Part shown: piece by piece, positions 14,385-21,981 of the stretch | How positions within the stretch are numbered: the first letter of the stretch is position 1 | How the letters are laid out: each line of letters begins with the position of its first letter | Assembly (NCBI GenBank): GCA_964592645.1 | Contig: CAZQFV010000004.1 | Coordinates: 124,001-188,000, forward strand | Reading direction: 5' to 3' | From: CAZQFV01 sp964592645 | GTDB lineage: Bacteria > Chloroflexota > Chloroflexia > DTKN01 | DNA length: 64,000 nucleotides | The notes under the pieces: model-generated | What the model saw: only the letters and a program-made list of their open reading frames with translations | Told to the model about the DNA's origin: nothing | The model's database searches: none | Translations under genes and position numbers: made by a program

Positions 14385-15437
14385 ATGCCTGATATCCGCC
14401 TGACCACCCTGGCATCGGCAGCGGGCTGAGCGGCCAAGCTGGGCCCCCAGGCCCTGGCGCAGGTCCTGCGCCCGCTGCAGGATCGGTTCCGCGCCGCCGA
14501 CTTTCCCAACCTGCTCGTTGGTTTGGAGGTCAGCGACGACGCCGCCATCTGGCGGATCACGCCGGACGTGGCCGCCATCCAGACGTTGGACTTTTTCACC
14601 CCCGTCGTCGACGACCCCTACGACTATGGCGCGGTGGCTGCGGCCAACGCTATGAGCGATGTCTACGCTATGGGCGGGGAAGTGGCCCTGGCGCTCAACA
14701 TCTGCGTATTCCCTCCCGACCTGCCGCTGCCGATCGCCCAGGACATCCTGCGCGGCGGGGCCGACAAGGTGGCCGAGGCCGGCGGGGCCGTGGCCGGCGG
14801 CCACACCATCGAGGGCAAGGAGCCCGCCTACGGCCTGGTGGTAATGGGGTTCGTGCACCCGGACCGGGTCCTGACCAAGGCCGGGGCCCGCCCCGGCGAT
14901 GTCCTGGTGCTGACCAAGCCGCTGGGGGCCGGCATGGTGACCACCGCGCTCAAGGCCGAGATCGCCGAGCCGGAGCAGGTCGCGGCCGTCGTGTCGAGCA
15001 TGGCCCGGCTGAATCGCGCCGCCGCGCGCATCGCCCAGGCGGTCGGGGTGAACGCCTGCACCGATATCACCGGCTTTGCCCTGCTGGGCCACGGCTACGA
15101 GATGGCCGAGAAGAGCCAAGTGCGGCTGCGCTTCCGCCTGGCCGACCTGCCGCTGCTGCCCGGGGCGCGGGAGTTCGCCGACGACTCGCTCTTCCCCGGC
15201 GGCTCCTGCCGCAACCGCGACGCCTATGCCCGGCACGTGGACTTTGCCGCCGGCATCCGTGAGGAAACACAACTGCTGCTCTTTACGCCGGAGACCTCGG
15301 GGGGGCTGCTGCTGGCCGCCCCCGCCGAGCGGAGCGCCGCCCTGCTGGCCCGCTTCGCCGCGGAAGGCGAACCGGCATGGGTCGTCGGCGAAGTTGTCGA
15401 GGGCCAAGGAGTCGAAGTAGTGGGAGCTGATCCCTGA
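14385..15437 (+). CDS. selD: selenide, water dikinase (selenophosphate synthase), Sec-containing
   Basis: 350 residues if the in-frame TGA at 14427-14429 is read as selenocysteine. SelD makes selenophosphate from selenide and ATP. The protein starts MPDIRLTTLASAAG, then Sec15, then AAKLGPQAL. Sec15 to Lys18 has the same spacing as the catalytic Cys and Lys of Cys-type SelD. The rest is collinear with the family: DDAAIWR, ALNICVFP, GGHTIEGKEPAYGLVVMG, LTKPLGAGM and ETSGGLLLA. The ATG at 14385 has AGGAGC 7 bases upstream. A hairpin fit to act as bacterial SECIS follows the TGA. A conventional call would lose the N-terminus by starting at an internal codon. Confidence 0.95.
14427..14472 (+). promoter_or_regulatory. 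Sec codon TGA and bacterial SECIS-like hairpin
   Basis: The TGA at 14427-14429 is followed, 26 bases later, by a perfect 7-bp stem GGCGCAG/CTGCGCC (14456-14472) with loop GTC. The apical GGTC places G residues about 33-35 bases after the TGA, within the distance range known for SelB-binding bacterial SECIS elements. An alternative 5-bp stem GGGCC/GGCCC (14441-14454) lies just upstream. Confidence 0.75.
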
Positions 15438-15682
15438 TGTCCGAGACACGCGCAGGAAATCCAACCTACGGGGTCGTCCTCTTTCCTTCCGTCAGCCACT
15501 GCATGCGCGGCGAAAGCCTGCTCCAGGCGGCCGGCCTGTCCTGCAAGCTCATTCCCGTCCCTCGCCAACTGAGCTCCGACTGCGGGGTAGCCCTGCGCTT
15601 TCACTGGCCGGACCGCGAAGCGGTAGCGGTGGCCCTCGACAGCACGGCCCTGGAGTACGAGGGGATACACCCTCTCCCCTGA
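15437..15682 (+). CDS. DUF3343 (YedF C-terminal-like) protein
   Basis: 81 residues. YGVVLFPSVSHCMRGESLL and a later SSDCGVALRFHW match the DUF3343 pattern, a small domain often fused to or beside TusA-like proteins in selenium loci. Two Cys (22 and the one in DCGVALR) could handle selenium or sulfur. Its ATG shares a base with the selD stop (TGATG), so it is translationally coupled to SelD. Confidence 0.85.
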   Translation: MSETRAGNPTYGVVLFPSVSHCMRGESLLQAAGLSCKLIPVPRQLSSDCGVALRFHWPDREAVAVALDSTALEYEGIHPLP

Positions 15683-15700
15683 CCCTCCGAACAGGCGCGT

Positions 15701-15729
15701 TTGACAGAAACCGGGGCCTGTGATATAGT
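15701..15729 (+). promoter_or_regulatory. strong promoter for the NitT/TauT-type transporter leader
   Basis: TTGACA at 15701-15706, 17 bases, TATAGT at 15724-15729. Expected start near 15736, leaving a leader of about 308 nt before the permease gene. Confidence 0.8.
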
Positions 15730-15735
15730 CCCGTC

Positions 15736-16043
15736 CGGCGGCGTTTGCCAGCAAGAGGTTACCGGATGGACGGCTGTGCAAGTAGTCTGGGGTCGGGCTG
15801 CCCCGGAGACAAGAGGGATCAGCGCCGAGGAGGTGAACTGTAGACAAGTCCCCCCCGGCAACTCCCCTGTTTCTCCCCGCTCCTGCTCGGCCCCGGACAA
15901 ACGCGCTTTCCAACTGATCCCACCCGGCATCGGGAGGGCCGGTTTTTCACGCCGCGCCTCCAGGCCGGGCGACGCTGCGCTCGTCATGACCGCTCGTCCG
16001 CGCCTTTGGTCGGACACGGGATTACCAGTCCGGGAGGAGTGCG
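15736..16043 (+). promoter_or_regulatory. riboswitch-like leader of the NitT/TauT-type transporter
   Basis: No gene is seen in this stretch. A GTCT-GGGG/CCCC-AGAC stem with a bulged GG lies near 15785-15810. GGGATCAG (15815-15822) pairs perfectly with CTGATCCC (15914-15921) across about 90 nt, and inside it GCCGAG (15824-15829) pairs with CTCGGC (15886-15891). This closed, nested fold sits immediately before an intrinsic terminator. The layout is what a ligand-sensing leader would show. I could not match it to TPP, cobalamin, SAM, guanidine, Mn, Mg or fluoride consensus motifs. Confidence 0.6.
15924..15947 (+). terminator. intrinsic terminator in the transporter leader
   Basis: CCGGC (15924-15928), a 9-nt loop and GCCGG (15938-15942), followed directly by TTTTT (15943-15947). 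It sits about 100 bases upstream of the permease start, so it can only serve regulation by attenuation. Confidence 0.65.
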
Positions 16044-17771
16044 ATGCCGCAACGCCCGCGTCGCCGCTTTGCGCCGTTCCTGCCGCCAGGTCCGCTTCTG
16101 GACGTGGGCGACCTGGCCGTACTCCTGGCCATTGCCGCGCTCGCCTATTTGGGTGTGCGGGCCGCAGCAGGGACACCGCTTGTCGTCCCCGGCCCGGCCA
16201 TCAGCCTGCAGGCGCGGGCCCTGCCCGGGTACGCGCTGCTGTCGATCGGACGGATGCTAGCCGCCTACGCGCTCTCCCTCGTCTTCAGCATCGCGTACGC
16301 CCGCCTGGCCGCCCGCCGCCGGCTTGCCGGCCAGATCATGATCCCCCTGCTCGACGTCCTGCAGTCGGTGCCGATCCTGTCTTTCCTCCCGGTGGTGCTG
16401 CTCAGCCTCAGCGCCGTGCTGCCCCGCACGATCGCCGCCGAGCTGGCGGCGATCGTGCTAATCTTTACCAGCCAGGCCTGGAACATGACCTTTTCCTTCT
16501 ACCAGGCCCAGCAGACGCTGCCCTCTGACCTGGACGAGGCCAGCCAGACCTTTCGTTTCTCCTCCTGGCTGCGCTTCCGCACCCTGGAGCTGCCCTTTGC
16601 CGCCCAGGGGCTGATCTGGAACAGCATCATGTCCTGGGCCGGCGGCTGGTTCTTCCTGATGGCCGCCGAGGTCTATACCGTGGGCGGGCGAGATTTCCGC
16701 CTGCCGGGGCTGGGGGCGTACCTCCAGGAGGCGGCCCAGACCGGCAACACGGGAGCTCTGCTCCTGGGCGTGGGCACCCTGGTCGGGGTCATCGTGCTGC
16801 TCGACCAACTGGTCTGGCGACCCCTGCTCGCCTGGGGAGAGCGCTTCCAGTTGGAGATGGTCGAGTCGCAGGAGCCGACCCAATCCTGGTTCTACAACCT
16901 CCTGCAGCGGTCGCGCCTGCTGGAGCGTTTCGTGGAGCGGGTGGTGCACCCGGCCAGCGAATGGGTGGATAGGCAACTGGGCGGCCGGCCGGCCACGAGC
17001 GAGACGGTGCGGGAAAGGTCGTTGGGCGGACGGATCGCCGGATACATCCTCGGCGCCGCGCTGGCCACCGGCCTGCTCTACGGCGCGGCCCGGGCCGTCA
17101 TGCTCCTGGTGAACCTGCCGCCGAACGCCTGGGCGGAAATCGGCCTGGGCACGATCAGCTCCTTCCTGCGCGTCACGGTCGCCGTTGCCCTGGCCATGCT
17201 CTGGACGGTGCCCCTGGGCATCCTGATCGGCACCCGGCCGCGGGCCGCCGCCGTGCTCCAGCCCATAGTGCAGATCCTAGCCTCGGTGCCGGCGACGGCG
17301 CTCTTCCCCATCCTGCTCCTGCTCCTGCTGCGCCTGCCGGCCGGCCTGCAGTTGGCCGCCCTGCTCCTGATGATGACCGGCACGCAGTGGTACGTCCTCT
17401 TCAACGTGATCGCCGGAGCCGCCGCTATTCCCCAAGACCTGGAGTTCAGCACCCGCCTGCTAGGGCTACGCGGCTGGGGCCGCTGGCGGACGCTGCTGCT
17501 GCCGGGGATCTTTCCCTATCTGGTCACCGGCCTGATCACGGCCAGCGGCGGGGCCTGGAACGCCAGCATCGTCGCCGAGTACGCCGAGTTCGGCGGGACG
17601 ACCCACAGCGTGGCCGGCCTGGGCGCCCTGATCGCCCGCGCCACGGCGGACGGGGACTATTCCCTGCTCCTGGCGGCGACGCTGACCATGATCTTTACCG
17701 TCGTGCTGGTGAACCGCCTCTTCTGGCGGCGGCTCTACCGGTACGCGGAGGAACAGTACCGGCTGCAGTAG
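16044..17771 (+). CDS. NitT/TauT-type ABC transporter permease with two fused permease domains
   Basis: 575 residues with about twelve membrane segments, equal to two BPD permease domains in tandem. Each half has its own EAA-type loop for docking the ATPase: EASQTFRFSSWLRFRTLELP (half 1) and RLLGLRGWGRWRTLLLP (half 2), each followed by similar helices. Separate nitrate/sulfonate permeases are about 260 residues, so this is a fusion making a one-chain channel. GGGAGGAG precedes the ATG. No substrate-binding protein is adjacent, which is odd for an importer. The ligand sensed by the leader would probably reveal the substrate. Confidence 0.88.
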   Translation: MPQRPRRRFAPFLPPGPLLDVGDLAVLLAIAALAYLGVRAAAGTPLVVPGPAISLQARALPGYALLSIGRMLAAYALSLVFSIAYARLAARRRLAGQIMIPLLDVLQSVPILSFLPVVLLSLSAVLPRTIAAELAAIVLIFTSQAWNMTFSFYQAQQTLPSDLDEASQTFRFSSWLRFRTLELPFAAQGLIWNSIMSWAGGWFFLMAAEVYTVGGRDFRLPGLGAYLQEAAQTGNTGALLLGVGTLVGVIVLLDQLVWRPLLAWGERFQLEMVESQEPTQSWFYNLLQRSRLLERFVERVVHPASEWVDRQLGGRPATSETVRERSLGGRIAGYILGAALATGLLYGAARAVMLLVNLPPNAWAEIGLGTISSFLRVTVAVALAMLWTVPLGILIGTRPRAAAVLQPIVQILASVPATALFPILLLLLLRLPAGLQLAALLLMMTGTQWYVLFNVIAGAAAIPQDLEFSTRLLGLRGWGRWRTLLLPGIFPYLVTGLITASGGAWNASIVAEYAEFGGTTHSVAGLGALIARATADGDYSLLLAATLTMIFTVVLVNRLFWRRLYRYAEEQYRLQ

Positions 17772-17810
17772 ACAAGCTCTGGAAGAACGGGCATCGGTTG
17801 GAGGCAGGCC

Positions 17811-19112
17811 ATGGCCGAGAACGGCGTCTTGATGGAGTTGTGCAACATCCGGCAGGTCTATGGGCGCGGCCCCCGGAGCATCGTCGCCGTCGAGGGGGTC
17901 AGCCTGGCGGTGCGCCGGGGAGAGTTCGTTGCCCTGCTGGGACCTTCCGGCTGCGGCAAGAGCACCCTGCTGCGGATCATCGCCGGTCTCAACGCGCCCA
18001 CCACGGGCGATGTCCTTTACCGCGGTCAGCCCCTGCGCGGGGTCAATCCGCACGCGACGATCGTCTTCCAGACCTTTGCCCTCTTCCCCTGGCTGACGGT
18101 GATGGAGAACGTGGAGGTGGCGCTCAAGGCCCTGGGAATGCCCCTGCCGGTGCGCCGCGAGCGGGCGATGAACCTGCTGGACAAGGTCGGCCTGGACGGG
18201 TTCGAGAACGCCTACCCCCGCGAGCTGTCCGGTGGCATGCGCCAGAAGGTGGGCTTCGCCCGGGCCATGGCGGTGGAGCCGGAGCTGCTCTGCCTGGACG
18301 AGCCCTTCTCTGCGCTCGACGTCCTGAGCGCCGAGGCCCTGCGCGGCGAGCTCCTGGAGCTGTGGACAGAAGGACAGATCCCCACCCAGGCCATCATCAT
18401 GGTGACGCACAACATCGAGGAGGCCGTCTTCCTGGCCGACCGCATCGTGGTCATGGAGACCCGCCCCGGACGGATCGCGGCCGAGGTAGCGGTGAGCCTG
18501 CCCCACCCCCGGCAGCGCAAAGGGGCCGACTTCCTGGCGATGGTCGACCGGGTGTACGGGGCGGTGGCCGGCCAGACGCAGCCGCCGGCCATGGAGCTGG
18601 GCAGCGCCCCGGGCGAGCCGGGGACCACGCGCGCCCTGCCCCTGGCCTCCGTCAACGCCCTGGCCGGCCTCCTGGAGCACCTGGACGAGGAGCGCGGGAA
18701 CCGCGAGGATCTCTATAAGCTGGCCGACGACCTGCGGATGGAGGTCGACGACCTGCTGCCCGTCGTGGAGGCCGGCGAGATCCTCGGCTTCCTGCGGGTG
18801 GATCAGGGCGACGGCTGTCTGACAGCGCTGGGCGAGACCTTTGCCGAAGCCAGCATCCTGGCCCGCAAAGAGATCTTTGCTTCCCGGCTGCGCCGGGTGC
18901 CGTTGATCCGCTGGGTCCTCAAGGGCCTGCAGTCGGCCCCGGGAAAGCGGCTCTCCCGGCAGTTCTTCCAGGATGTCCTGGAGTGGGAGTTCCGTCCCGA
19001 GGAAGCGGAGCAGCAGATGGACCAGGTCATCAGTTGGGGGCGCTACGGCGAGCTGTTCGGCTACGACGACGACGACGACCAGCTCTACCTGGAGACGGAG
19101 AACGGCCGATAG
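17811..19112 (+). CDS. NitT/TauT-type ABC ATPase with C-terminal AAA-associated domain
   Basis: 433 residues. ATPase domain (1-250): GPSGCGKST Walker A, Q-loop VFQTFALFPW, signature LSGGM, Walker B LLCLDEPFSALD, switch His in VTHN. A C-terminal extension (about 280-430), starting LPLASVNALAGLLEHLDEE and ending in an acidic YDDDDDQLYLE, matches the AAA-associated domain found on some nitrate/sulfonate-type ATPases and may sense a ligand or regulate. It starts 39 bases after the permease, with GGAGG upstream, so one operon. Confidence 0.92.
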   Translation: MAENGVLMELCNIRQVYGRGPRSIVAVEGVSLAVRRGEFVALLGPSGCGKSTLLRIIAGLNAPTTGDVLYRGQPLRGVNPHATIVFQTFALFPWLTVMENVEVALKALGMPLPVRRERAMNLLDKVGLDGFENAYPRELSGGMRQKVGFARAMAVEPELLCLDEPFSALDVLSAEALRGELLELWTEGQIPTQAIIMVTHNIEEAVFLADRIVVMETRPGRIAAEVAVSLPHPRQRKGADFLAMVDRVYGAVAGQTQPPAMELGSAPGEPGTTRALPLASVNALAGLLEHLDEERGNREDLYKLADDLRMEVDDLLPVVEAGEILGFLRVDQGDGCLTALGETFAEASILARKEIFASRLRRVPLIRWVLKGLQSAPGKRLSRQFFQDVLEWEFRPEEAEQQMDQVISWGRYGELFGYDDDDDQLYLETENGR

Positions 19113-19123
19113 GGGCGGACCCG

Positions 19124-19918
19124 CTAGATATACAGGTCCCGCCGGCCGTACGACAGGTAGGCGCCGACCATGCTGGCCGCCACGATCGCCAGCGACAGCC
19201 CGATAAAGAGCGGATCGAGCCGGGACTCGCGCAGCAGCGTGCCGGCCTCAAAGTACTTGAAGGGGGTCAGGTACTTGAGCCAGTCCAGGTCCCGGTTCAG
19301 CGTCGTCACCACGGACAGGAAATAGGTCCCCAGCAGCAGCGATACCGCCACGGCGCCGGTCCGCCGGTAGCGCTTCATGGCACAGCCCAGGAAGAGGCCG
19401 ACGGACAAAAAGATCAACTGCAGGATAAAGATCGCCAGCATACACCGCGCCAGGAAGCCCTGGAAGCCGGCCTCGGGCGGATATTGGGCCGCGCTGGCCA
19501 GGGAGACGCCCCAGGTGATCAGCAGCAGGGCGATGCAGTTGACCAGCGCCGCCAGCGCCTTGGCCGTCACCAGGCGGGCGCGGGTCACCGGCAGGGTCAG
19601 GGAAAACTCCACCGTCTTGTCGCGCTCCTCCTTGGAGATGATGTCGCTCCCCCACATGGCCGCGGCGATGGCCAGGATGAGCCCGAAATAGGTAAACATC
19701 AGTCCAAAGAAGCCGGTGACCGTGGTCAGGTTAAAGGCCCCGAAACTGAACGCCGCCAGCAGGGCCGGGGGCATGCTGTCCAGCACCGCCAACATCTCCG
19801 GGTTGTTGTAGTAGGCGGAGAACTTGGCTGCCCCCACCCAGATGAACAGGCCCACGATGACGCCCCAGATGAGCAACGACTTGAAGTTTGCTTTCAGCTC
19901 GCGCCACAAAATGTTCAT
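19124..19918 (-). CDS. ABC-2 type exporter permease
   Basis: 264 residues with six hydrophobic segments in the ABC-2 pattern. MNILWRELKANFKSLLIW forms the N-terminal amphipathic helix and first membrane segment. ISKEERDKTVEFSLTLPVTRARLVTAKAL is the cytosolic coupling region typical of this class. Second permease of a three-gene exporter. Substrate unknown. Confidence 0.9.
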   Translation of the reverse strand: MNILWRELKANFKSLLIWGVIVGLFIWVGAAKFSAYYNNPEMLAVLDSMPPALLAAFSFGAFNLTTVTGFFGLMFTYFGLILAIAAAMWGSDIISKEERDKTVEFSLTLPVTRARLVTAKALAALVNCIALLLITWGVSLASAAQYPPEAGFQGFLARCMLAIFILQLIFLSVGLFLGCAMKRYRRTGAVAVSLLLGTYFLSVVTTLNRDLDWLKYLTPFKYFEAGTLLRESRLDPLFIGLSLAIVAASMVGAYLSYGRRDLYI

Positions 19919-19930
19919 CGCCGGGCCTCC

Positions 19931-20740
19931 TCACACCACCGCCGGGATATCCCGCCGGGTATAGAGCAAATAGCTGCCCGCCAGGGAAAAGACGATCACC
20001 GCCACGCTGATCAGCACGAGGGGCACGTCGTAGGCCCCATGGTGGACGATGTAGCGTGGATCAAAGTGCTTGAATGGAGTGAGCTTTTCCAGGAAGTGCT
20101 CGCCCAGCATGTCGCCAAAGACGCTCAGCACGTACATCCCGAACCCCAGCGCCATCGCGTAGGGCGTCACGTTGCGGATGCGCTTGACCAGGAGCGAAAC
20201 CACCAGCCCCACGCTCAGGAAGAATAGCTGAAAGAGCACGATGCTCAGCAGCAGCAACACCAGGGGCTTGGCCTCGTAGGTGCTCTTCCCTTTGAACAGC
20301 TCGATGCAGCTAAAGCTGCTGATCCAAACGACGGCGTTGGTGATGGTCAGGCCGCAGAGTGCGGCCAGCAGCTTGCTGGTTAGGATCTGGTCGCGGCGCA
20401 CCGGCTTGGCCAGCAGGAAATCGGCCGTCCACTCCCGCTCTTCCACCGAGACCAGGGCGAAGCCATAGTTCGCCGCCTGGATCGCCAGGCAGACCTGGAC
20501 AAAGAGGAAGACGAAGCTGAAGAAGCCGAGGACCGTGGTGAAATCAAGGTCGGTCAGGCCAAAGGCCATGAGCAGCTCCTTGGGGAACTTGGCCAGCATG
20601 GTGTTCATCAGCTCGGCCTGCTCGGCGAAGGAGGAAAAGAACGAGACAAAGGTCAGGATCAGCACGGCGAGCGCCACCGACCAGGTGATGGCGGACCGCA
20701 GGTGCATCTGGAGCTCGTGCCGGAAGATGTTTGCGCGCAT
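19931..20740 (-). CDS. ABC-2 type exporter permease
   Basis: 269 residues, six membrane segments, paralogous to the next gene: MRANIFRHELQMHLRSAITW start, SVEEREWTADFLLAKPVRRDQILTSKLLA coupling region and an LEKLTPFKHFDPRYI loop matching LKYLTPFKYFEAGTL in its partner. The two probably form a heterodimeric channel. I chose ATG 20740, 6 bases after AGGTG; a GTG at 20749 is possible and would abut the ATPase stop. Confidence 0.9.
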   Translation of the reverse strand: MRANIFRHELQMHLRSAITWSVALAVLILTFVSFFSSFAEQAELMNTMLAKFPKELLMAFGLTDLDFTTVLGFFSFVFLFVQVCLAIQAANYGFALVSVEEREWTADFLLAKPVRRDQILTSKLLAALCGLTITNAVVWISSFSCIELFKGKSTYEAKPLVLLLLSIVLFQLFFLSVGLVVSLLVKRIRNVTPYAMALGFGMYVLSVFGDMLGEHFLEKLTPFKHFDPRYIVHHGAYDVPLVLISVAVIVFSLAGSYLLYTRRDIPAVV

Positions 20741-20749
20741 GGCCCTCAC

Positions 20750-21622
20750 CTACTCGTAGTAGTGCATAAAGATCTCTTCCAGGGTCGGCTCCTCGATCGT
20801 CACGTCGGCGACCGTTGTCTGGGCGACCTTGCGCATGACGGCGTTGATGTCGCCCTTGTAGAAAAAGTGGACGGCCTCGTTGTGGCGCTCCAGGTTGGTC
20901 ACGCCGGGGAGGTTGAAATAGGCAGCGTCGAGATCGGGGGCCACCACCCGGACCTTCTTATAGTTGTTCTGCTGCAGGGTGCGGATGTCGGCGATCTCGA
21001 CGATGCGGCCCTCGCGGATGATGGCCACGCGGTTGCACATGCGCTGCACTTCGCTCAGGATGTGCGAGGAGAAAAAGACCGTCACCCCGCGCTGGTTCTC
21101 CTCGCGGACGAGCTGAAAGACCTTGCGCTGCATGAGCGGGTCCAGGCCGGCCGTGGGCTCGTCGAGGAAGAGCAGCTTGGGCCGGTGCAGGAGCCCCTGC
21201 ACGATGCCCACCTTCTTGCGGTTGCCGTAGGAGAGGTCCTCGATGCGGCGGTTCAGCTCCAGCTCCATCAGCTCGGCCAGCTCGCGCATGCGCTGCGTGC
21301 AGTCCTGGGGGTAGAAGCTGGCCGAGTACTTGAGCAGGTCGATCACCCGCATGCGCTCGTAGTAAAAGACCTCGGAGGGCAAATACCCAATCTGCTGCCG
21401 GATCACGGGCCCGTACTGGATGCAGTCTTTGCCAAAGATAGTGGCGCTGCCGCTGGTCGGGTAGATGAGGGAGAGGAGCAGGCGGATGGTGGTCGATTTG
21501 CCGGCCCCGTTCGGCCCGATGAAACCAAAGATCTCGCCCTCATCGACGTGAAAGGAGACATCGATGATGCCGCGGGCTTTGCCATAGTACTTGGTCAGGT
21601 GGTTGACTTCGATGACGCTCAT
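20750..21622 (-). CDS. ABC exporter ATPase
   Basis: 290 residues: GPNGAGKSTTIRLL Walker A, QIGYLPSEVFYYERM Q-loop, signature LSYGNRKKVGI, LLFLDEPTAGLDPL Walker B, FFSSHILSEVQ switch. Belongs to the DrrA/CcmA-like class that pairs with ABC-2 permeases; it is first in the operon. The ATG at 21622 follows AAGGAGC; a GTG at 21643 would place that site inside. Possible cargo includes drugs, lipids or peptides. Confidence 0.94.
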   Translation of the reverse strand: MSVIEVNHLTKYYGKARGIIDVSFHVDEGEIFGFIGPNGAGKSTTIRLLLSLIYPTSGSATIFGKDCIQYGPVIRQQIGYLPSEVFYYERMRVIDLLKYSASFYPQDCTQRMRELAELMELELNRRIEDLSYGNRKKVGIVQGLLHRPKLLFLDEPTAGLDPLMQRKVFQLVREENQRGVTVFFSSHILSEVQRMCNRVAIIREGRIVEIADIRTLQQNNYKKVRVVAPDLDAAYFNLPGVTNLERHNEAVHFFYKGDINAVMRKVAQTTVADVTIEEPTLEEIFMHYYE

Positions 21623-21698
21623 GCCAAAGCTCCTTGTCGACACATAGAACCCGTAGAATCACATTGCCGGGCCAGATTGCGGCACCGGCGGCAACATT

Positions 21699-21727
21699 AT
21701 CATAACACAAAAGGGCCGGCGGCGCAA
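21699..21727 (-). promoter_or_regulatory. candidate promoter of the ABC-2 exporter
   Basis: On the minus strand TTGCGC (21727-21722), 17 bases, TATGAT (21704-21699). It gives a leader of about 70 nt before the ATPase. Confidence 0.55.
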
Positions 21728-21767
21728 CAGCGCGGCGGCCTCTGAAAACCTATCACCCAAATGCACC

Positions 21768-21795
21768 TTGACACAAGCGGCAACGTTGGTATAAT
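21768..21795 (+). promoter_or_regulatory. promoter of the dipeptide importer operon
   Basis: TTGACA at 21768-21773, a 16-base spacer and TATAAT at 21790-21795. The leader of about 180 nt to the first gene holds a small CCTC/GAGG hairpin (near 21853-21869) and an outer CAGGAA/TTCCTG pairing; no gene is seen in it. Confidence 0.8.
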
Positions 21796-21981
21796 GAAAA
21801 CAATCGCCCGGCAGCAGAGGCCGAACCGAGGGACGCCAGGAACAGGATCGCCTCTACCAAAAGAGGACTCTCATATTCCTGTTTGCTCGCGCATTCGAAA
21901 AGGAGGTGCAACCTGCCGTCATAGTCCACTATTCCCAAGAACACGGACCGGTCACCAAATCCCCACAAGGAGGAAGATGCC

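Noticed and set aside
15736..15923. Known riboswitch (TPP, cobalamin, guanidine, Mn, Mg or fluoride) in the transporter leader
   Set aside because: I looked for the conserved cores of these families and none was present; the leader is therefore left unassigned.
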